Positions 56,666-63,692 of a stretch of DNA of 64,000 nucleotides are shown piece by piece. The stretch covers positions 3,162,001 to 3,226,000 of the forward strand of contig NZ_CP067019.1 of NCBI RefSeq assembly GCF_016599715.1. Reading direction: 5' to 3'. Origin of the DNA: Acinetobacter sp. CS-2. Lineage in GTDB: Bacteria; Pseudomonadota; Gammaproteobacteria; Pseudomonadales; Moraxellaceae. Below the pieces are notes generated by a model. That model was not told where the DNA came from. It saw only the letters and a list, made by a program, of their open reading frames with translations, and ran no database searches. How positions within the stretch are numbered: the stretch's first letter is position 1; each line of letters starts with the position of its first letter. The position numbers and the translations under genes were made by a program.

Positions 56666-59512
56666 ATGAGCGATAAGCAAACTCCTGAAAATGCAGTGGA
56701 TTATAAAGCCACGCTAAACCTCCCAGGTACTGAATTTGCAATGAAAGCAAATCTGGCAGTACGTGAAGCAAAATGGTTAGAAGAGTGGTATGCCGACAAC
56801 ATTTATCAGCAGATTCGTGCATCGCGTATTGGCAAGAAAAAATATGTGCTTCATGACGGCCCTCCGTACGCAAACGGTCAAATCCATTTAGGCCATGCCG
56901 TCAACAAAGTCCTTAAAGACATCATCATCAAAAGCCGCGTGATGGATGGCTATGATGCCCCTTATGTCCCGGGTTGGGACTGTCACGGTCTTCCCATTGA
57001 ACTGAAAGTTGAAGAAAAAGTCGGCAAAGTCGGCGTGAAAGTCGATGCAGCAACTTTCCGTAAGCACTGCCGTGAGTATGCCTACACCCAGGTTGAATTA
57101 CAGAAAAAAGACTTCGTGCGTATGGGCGTGTTCGGTGACTGGGATAACCCCTACCTCACCATGAACTTCAAGCAAGAAGCCGACATCGTGCGTTCTCTGG
57201 GTGCAATTGCCAAAGCAGGTCATATCGAACCAGGTTTAAAACCAGTGAACTGGTGTCTGGACTGCGGTTCGGCATTGGCTGAAGCTGAAGTTGAATATGA
57301 AGACAAGAAATCAGATGCGATTGACGTCGGTTTCAGCGTGGTTGATTTGGCAGACCTGTCTGCACGTTTAGGCGTTGAAGTTAAAGACTCAACTGATATC
57401 GTGATCTGGACCACAACACCTTGGACATTACCTGCCAACCAGGCCGTTGCCCTGCATGCTGAAATTGAATATCAATTGGTCAAAGCACGTGGTGAAGATA
57501 AACAACCGCAAAACTTTATCTTGGCCAAAGATCTGGTTGAATCTGCGACTGAACGTTATGGCTTTAGCACTGTTGAAGTGATTGCCGATTTTACCGGCGC
57601 AAAACTTGAAAACCTGCAACTGCAACATCCGTTAATCGCTGATCGTCAAGTACCGGTCATCCTGGGTGAACACGTCATTGCAACCAGTGGTACAGGGGCA
57701 GTACATACCGCGCCAGGCCACGGTGTGGACGACTATAAAGTCGGCCTGTTATACAACTTAAAAGTCGATAACCCGGTCGGTGGTAATGGTGTTTACCTGC
57801 CAACTTCACCTATTTTTGCCGGTGAACACATCTATAAAGCCAATCCAAAAATTATTGAAGCTTTAAGTGAAGCGGGCAAACTTTGGGCGCATCACCCGAT
57901 CAAGCATAGCTACCCACACTGTTGGCGTCATAAAACCCCGATTATCTTCCGTGCTACCCCACAATGGTTCATCAGCATGGATGCCAAAGGTTTACGCCAA
58001 GGTGCTTTGAATGCCATTGAAAATGACATCAGCTTCGTGCCGGATTGGGGTAAAAACCGTATCCAGGCGATGATTGAAGGCCGTCCGGACTGGTGTATCT
58101 CGCGTCAACGTACCTGGGGCGTGCCAATTCCGTTCTTCGTGCATAAAGACACCAACGAATTGCATCCGCGTACCCCTGAACTGATCGAAGAAGTTGCGAA
58201 GCTGATCGAACAGGAAGGCATTGATGGCTGGTACAACCGTGAAGCGAAAGACTTCATCGGTGATGATGCTGAACACTACAATGCGGTACGCGATACGCTA
58301 GACGTGTGGTTCGACTCAGGTACAACCCACTACGCGGTATTACGTGAACGTGAAGAACTGCAAGACCCAGCTGATTTGTACCTTGAAGGTTCAGACCAGC
58401 ACCGTGGCTGGTTCCAGTCTTCATTGTTGACTTCAATTGCGATTAACGAACGCGCACCGTATAAAGGCCTATTGACTCACGGCTTCGTAGTTGATGAAAA
58501 AGGTCGCAAAATGTCTAAATCACTGGGTAACATCATTACCCCGCAAGACATCATTAAAGATATGGGTGCCGATGGTCTGCGTTTCTGGATCGCATCTGCC
58601 GACTACCGTTATGAAATGACCGCCGGTAAAGAAATCTTTAGCCGTGCTTCGGATGGTTACCGCCGTATTCGTAATACCCTGCGTTTCTTGCTGGCCAACC
58701 TGAATGGCTTCCAGCCAGCTACTGATGCCTTGCCAGTGGATCAATTGATCGCGCTGGATCAATACATCCTGCAACGTGCTGCGGACGTACAAAAAACCAT
58801 TCAGCAAGCGTATGAAGATATGAACTTCCATATCGTCACCAATGCCTTGACTAACTTCTGTATCAATGACTTGGGTGGTTTCTATCTCGACATCATCAAA
58901 GACCGTCAGTACACCACCAAAGCGGATTCACAAGCCCGTCATTCTGCACAAACTGCCTTGTATCATCTGGTCCAAGCCTTTGTACGCTGGATGGCACCGA
59001 TCTTGAGCTTTACTGCACAAGAAGCTTGGCCTTTAATTCCGGGTCAAAGCGAGAAATACGTGTTCACTGCCGAATGGTATGACATTCCGGTGGCTTCAAC
59101 TGTGAACCTGGTTTCAGAAGCTGACTGGCAGACTTTAATTAGCGTTAAATCTGCAGTCAACAAGCAAATTGAAGCGGCACGTAATGCCAAACTGATTGGT
59201 TCTAACCTGTCTGCAAAAGTTGAACTTTGGGCCAATGCTGAACTGAAAGCAGTATTGGATCAGCTAAGCGACGAGCTTCGTTTTGTCCTGATCACCTCTC
59301 AAGTTACTGTAAATGCCTTTGATGCAGCGCAAGGTGAAGCCACTGATCTGGAAGGTTTACGTGTCAAAGTCTCTGCAGCGGATGGTGAGAAATGTGCACG
59401 CTGCTGGCATGTACTGCCTGATGTGAATACACATCATGAACATCCAGGCCTTTGTTCTCGCTGTATTATTAACCTTCCTACAGGTCAAGGCGAAGAGAGA
59501 AAGTATGCCTAA
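56666..59512 (+). CDS. ileS: Isoleucine--tRNA ligase
   Basis: 948-residue class I synthetase. HIGH-type motif in GPPYANGQIHLGHAVNKVLKDI (about 67-80), the editing (CP1) domain with TTTPWTLPANQAVALH, KMSKS motif in DEKGRKMSKSLGNII (about 615), WFDSGTTHY and the C-terminal zinc site CARCWH...CSRCI. Length and zinc-binding tail are of the bacterial type sensitive to mupirocin rather than the resistant type. First gene of ileS-lspA-fkpB; the stop overlaps the lspA start by 8 bp. Confidence 0.98.
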   Translation: MSDKQTPENAVDYKATLNLPGTEFAMKANLAVREAKWLEEWYADNIYQQIRASRIGKKKYVLHDGPPYANGQIHLGHAVNKVLKDIIIKSRVMDGYDAPYVPGWDCHGLPIELKVEEKVGKVGVKVDAATFRKHCREYAYTQVELQKKDFVRMGVFGDWDNPYLTMNFKQEADIVRSLGAIAKAGHIEPGLKPVNWCLDCGSALAEAEVEYEDKKSDAIDVGFSVVDLADLSARLGVEVKDSTDIVIWTTTPWTLPANQAVALHAEIEYQLVKARGEDKQPQNFILAKDLVESATERYGFSTVEVIADFTGAKLENLQLQHPLIADRQVPVILGEHVIATSGTGAVHTAPGHGVDDYKVGLLYNLKVDNPVGGNGVYLPTSPIFAGEHIYKANPKIIEALSEAGKLWAHHPIKHSYPHCWRHKTPIIFRATPQWFISMDAKGLRQGALNAIENDISFVPDWGKNRIQAMIEGRPDWCISRQRTWGVPIPFFVHKDTNELHPRTPELIEEVAKLIEQEGIDGWYNREAKDFIGDDAEHYNAVRDTLDVWFDSGTTHYAVLREREELQDPADLYLEGSDQHRGWFQSSLLTSIAINERAPYKGLLTHGFVVDEKGRKMSKSLGNIITPQDIIKDMGADGLRFWIASADYRYEMTAGKEIFSRASDGYRRIRNTLRFLLANLNGFQPATDALPVDQLIALDQYILQRAADVQKTIQQAYEDMNFHIVTNALTNFCINDLGGFYLDIIKDRQYTTKADSQARHSAQTALYHLVQAFVRWMAPILSFTAQEAWPLIPGQSEKYVFTAEWYDIPVASTVNLVSEADWQTLISVKSAVNKQIEAARNAKLIGSNLSAKVELWANAELKAVLDQLSDELRFVLITSQVTVNAFDAAQGEATDLEGLRVKVSAADGEKCARCWHVLPDVNTHHEHPGLCSRCIINLPTGQGEERKYA

Positions 59513-60047
59513 TCCGCAAAATAAAAAGGGCTTATTTCAGTTCTACCCGCACAATCTGGTGTGGGTCGGATTATCCATTGTGGCAATTATTCTGGATCAA
59601 TGGACCAAATGGTTTGCAACGACCCATCTGAACTATGCAGATCCGGTCCCTGTACTGCCCTTTTTAAACTGGACATTGCTACATAACTATGGTGCAGCCT
59701 TTAGTTTCCTGTCCGATGCCGGTGGATGGCAACGCTATTTCTTTACTTCACTGGCAGCGTTAGTGTCTGTAATTTTTGTATTTTGGCTGATGCGTATGCC
59801 GAAAAAAATCGTGATTTTACCTATGGCGATTGCCCTGATTCTGGGTGGCGCCATCGGTAACCTGATTGACCGGGTAACCTTGGGTTATGTGGTCGATTTT
59901 ATTCACGTTTACTACAACAACAGCCACTTTCCTGCTTTTAATATTGCCGATAGTGCCATTACCGTGGGGACTATCTTGCTCCTGATCGATACGTTTTTCC
60001 TGGAAAAACACCGTATTCAACGTGCGGAAGCGCAACAAAATGACTGA
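59505..60047 (+). CDS. lspA: Lipoprotein signal peptidase
   Basis: 180-residue inner-membrane aspartyl protease that cleaves prolipoproteins at the lipobox. Four transmembrane helices are present. Catalytic Asp residues are in GNLIDRVTLGYVVDF and FNIADSAITVG. Also ILDQWTKWFA and LLHNYGAAFSFL. The open frame extends back into ileS, but the ATG at 59505 gives the usual N-terminus (PNPQNKKGLFQFYPHNL). Overlapped at both ends by ileS and fkpB, 8 bp each. Confidence 0.96.
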   Translation: MPNPQNKKGLFQFYPHNLVWVGLSIVAIILDQWTKWFATTHLNYADPVPVLPFLNWTLLHNYGAAFSFLSDAGGWQRYFFTSLAALVSVIFVFWLMRMPKKIVILPMAIALILGGAIGNLIDRVTLGYVVDFIHVYYNNSHFPAFNIADSAITVGTILLLIDTFFLEKHRIQRAEAQQND

Positions 60048-60522
60048 TTTTATTAATCCAAATGAAGAAACCCGAATTGCAGAAGGCTCTAAAGTCGAGC
60101 TGCATTTTTCGGTCGCCATTGAAAATGGTGTGGAAATTGACAATACCCGTAACCGTGAAACGCCTGTCAGCCTAGTAATGGGTGATGGCAGTTTATTGCC
60201 GGGCTTTGAAAAAGCCCTGTTTGGTTTACGTGCCGGAGACCGTCGTACCGTAAGTCTTCCCCCAGAAGAAGCTTTTGGTCCATGGAATGCTGAAAACGTA
60301 CAGAAATTTGATACGGTTAAATTCGAACAGCCTCCTGTTGTGGGTCATATGATTGAATTTGAAGATAAAGCCAAGCAAAGTCTGTTTGGTGTGGTGAAAT
60401 CGGTCGGTGAAGATATTACTGAAATTGATTTTAATCACCCGCTTGCCGGTAAAAACATTACCTTTGAAGTGGAAATCTTTAAAGTGACCCCGGCGGGTCA
60501 GCAAGGCGTTAAAATTATGTAA
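60040..60522 (+). CDS. fkpB: FKBP-type peptidyl-prolyl isomerase (SlpA/FkpB-like)
   Basis: 160-residue cytoplasmic prolyl isomerase with an insert-in-flap domain, SlpA type. Motifs: VELHFSVAIENGVEIDNTRNRETPVSLVMGDGSLLPGFEKALFGLRAGDRRTVSLPPEEAFG and the late DFNHPLAGKNITFEVEIFKVT. It follows lspA with an 8-bp overlap (start ATGACTGA), the same order as in E. coli. A terminator ends the operon. Confidence 0.93.
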   Translation: MTDFINPNEETRIAEGSKVELHFSVAIENGVEIDNTRNRETPVSLVMGDGSLLPGFEKALFGLRAGDRRTVSLPPEEAFGPWNAENVQKFDTVKFEQPPVVGHMIEFEDKAKQSLFGVVKSVGEDITEIDFNHPLAGKNITFEVEIFKVTPAGQQGVKIM

Positions 60523-60542
60523 GGTTTCAGCCTTTTTCGTTT

Positions 60543-60566
60543 AAAAGCTCCTTCGGGAGCTTTTTT
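60543..60566 (+). terminator. Terminator of the ileS-lspA-fkpB operon
   Basis: AAAAGCTCC-TTCG-GGAGCTTTTTT hairpin 20 bp after fkpB. Confidence 0.9.
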
Positions 60567-60670
60567 ATTTTCTGCTTGCAGCGATGGTTAAAGATACAAA
60601 TCCCTAATATTCAATAGATAACATTGATAATAAGTTAAACATGACAATTCAAAAAATCTAAGGTCCATAC

Positions 60671-61213
60671 ATGAAAATATATATTGTCGTGGGTAGCGTG
60701 CGTGAAGGTCGGACTGCCATTAAAGTGGCATGTTGGGTCAAGCGCAGTATTGATCAGGCCAATTTCAGTACGGTTCAAGCAGAACTGGTCGATTTAAAAG
60801 AATGGAATCTGCCAATTTTTGCCGGCAGCCATCCTCCCCTGACCGGCATTTATGATCAACCCAAACAGCAGGACTGGGCAGACAAGGTTACTTCGGGCGA
60901 TGCCTTTATTTTTATCAGTCCTGAATATAATCATGGTTATAGCCCGGCGCTTAAAAATGCCCTCGATTACGTCGGTAAGGAATGGCAAGGTAAACCGGCT
61001 GCCTATATTGGCTATGGGGCAACCAATGGCTCCCGTTCCATCGACCAGATTCGCCAGGTCGGAACGCAACTTGGCTTAGTGGACAGTAATGCGGTCATTG
61101 AAATTCGCGATATTTTTTCACGTAATAAAACCGAAGAATTTGAACCGAATGAGTTTGATGAAAAAGCTTTAAAAAGTGTACTGGATAAACTGATTCAATA
61201 CGTAAGCAATTGA
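60671..61213 (+). CDS. NADPH-dependent FMN reductase-like oxidoreductase
   Basis: 180-residue flavodoxin-fold protein of the NADPH-dependent FMN reductase family. The FMN phosphate loop is GSVREGRTAIKVACW (about 8-22), then DLKEWNLPIFAGSHPP, and the isoalloxazine segment SPEYNHGYSPALKNALDYVGKEWQGKPA (about 83-110). The fold is that of SsuE/ChrR/AzoR-type proteins, so it could supply FMNH2 to SsuD, but that is inference. Its 3' end is only 15 bp before the GacA-type box of the first small RNA. Confidence 0.86.
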   Translation: MKIYIVVGSVREGRTAIKVACWVKRSIDQANFSTVQAELVDLKEWNLPIFAGSHPPLTGIYDQPKQQDWADKVTSGDAFIFISPEYNHGYSPALKNALDYVGKEWQGKPAAYIGYGATNGSRSIDQIRQVGTQLGLVDSNAVIEIRDIFSRNKTEEFEPNEFDEKALKSVLDKLIQYVSN

Positions 61214-61228
61214 TACCTAGAAAATCGT

Positions 61229-61246
61229 TGTACGTTTAAGCTTACA
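61229..61246 (+). promoter_or_regulatory. GacA-type upstream activating box (small RNA 1)
   Basis: TGTACG-TTTAAG-CTTACA matches the GacA box TGTAAG-N6-CTTACA at 11 of 12 defined positions with the right spacing. TATATT, a plausible -10, begins 44 nt beyond its end (61291-61296), putting the box centre about 65 bp before the expected transcription start. Confidence 0.8.
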
Positions 61247-61290
61247 AGAGTTGAAGAATATATCTACTTTTCACACATTATCTTTCACGA

Positions 61291-61296
61291 TATATT
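61291..61296 (+). promoter_or_regulatory. -10 element of small RNA 1
   Basis: TATATT; no good -35, as expected for an activator-dependent promoter. The start is expected near 61303. Confidence 0.55.
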
Positions 61297-61302
61297 TAAC
61301 TC

Positions 61303-61435
61303 ATACCGAGACAGGAAGTCTCTAAACTTACAACTAAAAAGATAAGTGATATAACAGCAGGATGCTGCAAGGTACGACAGGAGTTATACCTTAGAAAGAA
61401 TATAAAAAACCTCGACAGGATGTCGGGGTTTTTTT
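61303..61435 (+). ncRNA. CsrB/RsmY-RsmZ-like small RNA 1
   Basis: About 133 nt, non-coding. Four hairpins each present AGGA in the loop: GAGAC-AGGAA-GTCTC (61308-61322), CAGC-AGGAT-GCTG (61355-61367), AAGGTACGAC-AGGA-GTTATACCTT (61369-61392) and the terminator stem CCTCGAC-AGGAT-GTCGGGG followed by seven T's (61410-61435). Repeated GGA loops are how CsrB/RsmX/RsmY/RsmZ RNAs titrate CsrA/RsmA. The GacA-type box upstream supports control by the GacS/GacA system. I name it by architecture; primary sequence is not obviously that of pseudomonad RsmY or RsmZ. Confidence 0.8.
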
Positions 61436-61676
61436 CTTTATGCATGATGCTGATCGGGCTGAGCATTTATCGAAAACTTCAACTAAAACGATTAAAGTTT
61501 ACATGCTATTGAAACTTCAAACTCTATAATCACAAGCATACAAAAATGAGGCATCATTAGAATAACCCTCAGAATTATTCCAGCCATCCTCAACAAAATA
61601 ATAAAATGGAACGCTCAAGACAAGCAGACCTTTTTTAATACCATGTACCTAACGTGATGCCCTGTGACTACAATGA

Positions 61677-61808
61677 CAGAAAGGTGATGTCGCCCTTGTG
61701 GTTAATATCAGGATTGCCGATTGGGGCATGAATGGCAAACAAGGCAACCGTAAACTGATCCAGATTCAGGCCAATGTGTTTAATGCAGATGAGCATTACG
61801 CAGCCTGA
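61677..61808 (+). pseudogene. C-terminal gene remnant, possibly phage-derived
   Basis: About 43 codons open to a stop, reading QKGDVALVVNIRIADWG... and ending VFNADEHYAA. The composition is protein-like and the strand alternation suggests a small beta protein. There is no start, and a stop precedes it. It is reminiscent of C-termini of small phage proteins, but I cannot name the family. Confidence 0.35.
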
Positions 61809-61838
61809 TTCAGTGCAGTCATGAATATCAATTATTCT

Positions 61839-61862
61839 AAAAACCCCCATCAGGGGCTTTTG
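61839..61862 (+). terminator. Terminator-like hairpin after the remnant
   Basis: AAAACCCCC-ATCA-GGGGCTTTT, 30 bp behind the remnant's stop; weak T run. Confidence 0.55.
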
Positions 61863-61962
61863 AACTTTATTAAATTTATTTCATAAATCATTTTCAGTGA
61901 CTATAAGTATTTCATAATACGAAAATAAAAAATTGATTTTTTAGCAGGTATTGGATTCATGA

Positions 61963-62009
61963 GTGTGGCATGGATGCCACACGTTTCTCATCACGACAAG
62001 GAAGTCGTG
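61963..62009 (+). repeat. Two GGA-loop hairpins
   Basis: GTGTGGC-ATGGAT-GCCACAC (61963-61982) and CACGAC-AAGGAA-GTCGTG (61992-62009), both perfect stems with GGA in the loop. No GacA-type box and no clear terminator, so not called as an RNA gene. A 36-codon frame (61959-62069) across it appears to be a by-product. Confidence 0.55.
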
Positions 62010-62197
62010 TATGGGAAACAAAAGGTTTTTCTTGCGAACTCAAAATATATTTTGATGTTCTCATTTTGACCTTTCAAAAGTAGCGATATTGCCTACGCAA
62101 AGGCATCAAAATGAAATCCATCAAATGAGGCTGTGCTGAATTAAAAAAATTAAGATTGAACATATTTTTGATTTATGAAAGATATCTATTAATCACC

Positions 62198-63388
62198 TTA
62201 TTTCGCAGTCATTTTCAGCAGTCTGGCATTGCTACCATCTTCCAGCACCCAAATTGAACCATCTGGGGCTTGCAGCAGATCACGGATACGCTGCTTCATA
62301 TCCACGCGCTGTACTTCAGTCACAGGTTTCATCGCTGTATCTACCACTACAATGGCTTTGGAAGACAAGCCACCAATCAGGGCCTTATTTTTCCATGCCG
62401 GAAATTGGGAACCGTTATAAAAAATCAGACTAGATGGGGAGATGACAGGTGTCCAGCTGATTTCAGGTGCTTTAAATTCAGGACGGGTATGATGGTCAGG
62501 AATATCTCTGCCATCATAATGATCGCCATTTGAAACCAGCGGATAGCCGTAATTTTCACCTTTAACAATCAGATTCAGTTCATCCCCGCCTTTCGGTCCC
62601 ATTTCCGCCACCCACAGTTTTCCTTGTGCATCAAATGCAATGCCTAATGGATTACGATGCCCCAACGACCAGACCTGTTTTGCAATTTCGCCCTGATCGC
62701 TAAACGGATTACCTGTGGCAGGTGTTCCATCCTCATTTAAACGCAATATTTTGCCTAAATTGGATTGCATATTTTGCGCAGGATCAAACTTCTGGCGTTC
62801 ACCCGAGCTAATCCATAACTTTCCATCCTGACCAAACAGGAGCCGATGGGCATAATGTCCCTGCCCTGATACTTTAGGCACCTGTTTCCATATTGTTTTT
62901 AAGTTTTTAACCTGTGGTTGCTGAACATTGGATAAATCCAGTTCGCCACGTGCCACCACAGCCCCATAGCCTCCCTGTCCTGCTTCTGCATAGCTTAAGT
63001 AAATGATATGGTTCTGTTCAAATTCCGGATGCAAGGCTATATCACCCAAACCGCCTTGCCCGCCATAGGCCACCTTAGGAATGCCTTTGACTTCAATTTT
63101 TTCTCTGGTTTTGGGGTCAAATAACTGTAACTTTCCCTTTTTTTCAGTGACCAGTAAACGACCATCCTTCAGCCCTGTCATGGCCCAGGGTTCATTAAAT
63201 TCTGCGACGCTGGTGAGTTTATACGTTTGATTGACTGAACCTGAAGAAGGTTTGGAAGATGTGGTTTCTGCTGCTGACTTGGATGCCGGACTTACAGCAT
63301 CAGTTTGTGCATTACATGCAGTTAAACTTGATGTACTGATTAATATAGTTGTGATCAGCATACGCTGTCGGAATATTTTTATTTTCAT
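62198..63388 (-). CDS. PQQ-dependent sugar dehydrogenase-like lipoprotein (YliI/Asd family)
   Basis: 396-residue protein of the soluble aldose/glucose-sorbosone dehydrogenase family. The signal ends in a lipobox L-T-A-C (Cys25), followed by a Ser/Thr-rich linker to about residue 52. The six-bladed propeller core contains FNEPWAMTGLKDGRLLVTEKKGKL, GGQGGLGDIALHPEF, the catalytic-type GHYAHRLLFGQDGKLWISSGER and VWSLGHRNPLGIAFDAQGKLWVAEMGPKGGDELN. It probably oxidises aldoses with PQQ in the periplasm and passes electrons to the respiratory chain. The start region carries two GGA motifs, and small RNA genes flank it on both sides. Confidence 0.87.
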   Translation of the reverse strand: MKIKIFRQRMLITTILISTSSLTACNAQTDAVSPASKSAAETTSSKPSSGSVNQTYKLTSVAEFNEPWAMTGLKDGRLLVTEKKGKLQLFDPKTREKIEVKGIPKVAYGGQGGLGDIALHPEFEQNHIIYLSYAEAGQGGYGAVVARGELDLSNVQQPQVKNLKTIWKQVPKVSGQGHYAHRLLFGQDGKLWISSGERQKFDPAQNMQSNLGKILRLNEDGTPATGNPFSDQGEIAKQVWSLGHRNPLGIAFDAQGKLWVAEMGPKGGDELNLIVKGENYGYPLVSNGDHYDGRDIPDHHTRPEFKAPEISWTPVISPSSLIFYNGSQFPAWKNKALIGGLSSKAIVVVDTAMKPVTEVQRVDMKQRIRDLLQAPDGSIWVLEDGSNARLLKMTAK

Positions 63389-63497
63389 CCTGATGATCCT
63401 CTGCCATTCAAATCGCTCACCCGTTTTATTCTAAGTACAATATTGAAAATCACTATTTTTTATTGGTAACAAACTTTCATTTGCTATGGTCAGCTTG

Positions 63498-63515
63498 TGT
63501 AAGACATAACGTACA
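63498..63515 (+). promoter_or_regulatory. GacA-type upstream activating box (small RNA 2)
   Basis: TGTAAG-ACATAA-CGTACA: 11 of 12 positions of TGTAAG-N6-CTTACA, and part of a longer TTGTGTA/TACACAA palindrome. TATTCT (63560-63565) begins exactly 44 nt beyond its end, the same spacing as in the first copy. Confidence 0.8.
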
Positions 63516-63559
63516 CAAAATGATTCTATTAACCTCTATCTGCATCAAGATAAATTTCT

Positions 63560-63565
63560 TATTCT
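63560..63565 (+). promoter_or_regulatory. -10 element of small RNA 2
   Basis: TATTCT, with an expected start near 63572; no recognisable -35. Confidence 0.5.
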
Positions 63566-63571
63566 AAATTC

Positions 63572-63692
63572 ATCAGGAAACAGGACGTTTCCCAAACAGA
63601 AAACAACAATAATAAAGTTTGAACATCAGGACGTGAGGTACGACAGGAGTCATACCTAGGCAACCCATATAAAGAAGCCCTATCTGATGGGG
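63572..63692 (+). ncRNA. CsrB/RsmY-RsmZ-like small RNA 2, 3' end interrupted
   Basis: Paralogue of the RNA at 61303. Hairpins: GGAAAC-AGGAC-GTTTCC (63576-63592), a weaker CAT-CAGGAC-GTG (63624-63635) and AGGTACGAC-AGGA-GTCATACCT (63636-63657), the last sharing 21 of 22 bases with the first copy. A fourth stem CCCTA/TGGGG (63678-63692) occupies the terminator position, but no complementary 3' flank or T run follows, because IS-like sequence begins there. The order and spacing of hairpins match the first RNA, so I infer the terminator was cut by the insertion. Confidence 0.74.

Larger units (their letters stand above)
61436..62197. other. Accessory intergenic region
   Basis: About 760 bp without an intact gene between small RNA 1 and the sugar dehydrogenase. 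It holds a coding remnant (61677-61808), a CCCC/GGGG terminator-like hairpin (61839-61862), two GGA-loop hairpins (61963-62009) and the AT-rich 3' flank of the dehydrogenase gene. Confidence 0.5.

Noticed and set aside
61303..61435. Reading the hairpins at 61303-61435 as a mere repetitive element or stacked terminators
   Set aside because: The GacA-type box, the single -10, the AGGA in every loop and the single terminal T run fit one regulated RNA better; only the last hairpin has a T run.
61668..61850. 60-codon minus-strand ORF in the accessory gap
   Set aside because: It is the complement of the better-looking plus-strand remnant and overlaps a terminator-like hairpin.
61959..62069. 36-codon ORF over the two GGA-loop hairpins
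   Set aside because: The frame is dictated by the inverted repeats, and no family or clear ribosome site is seen; the hairpins explain the sequence better.
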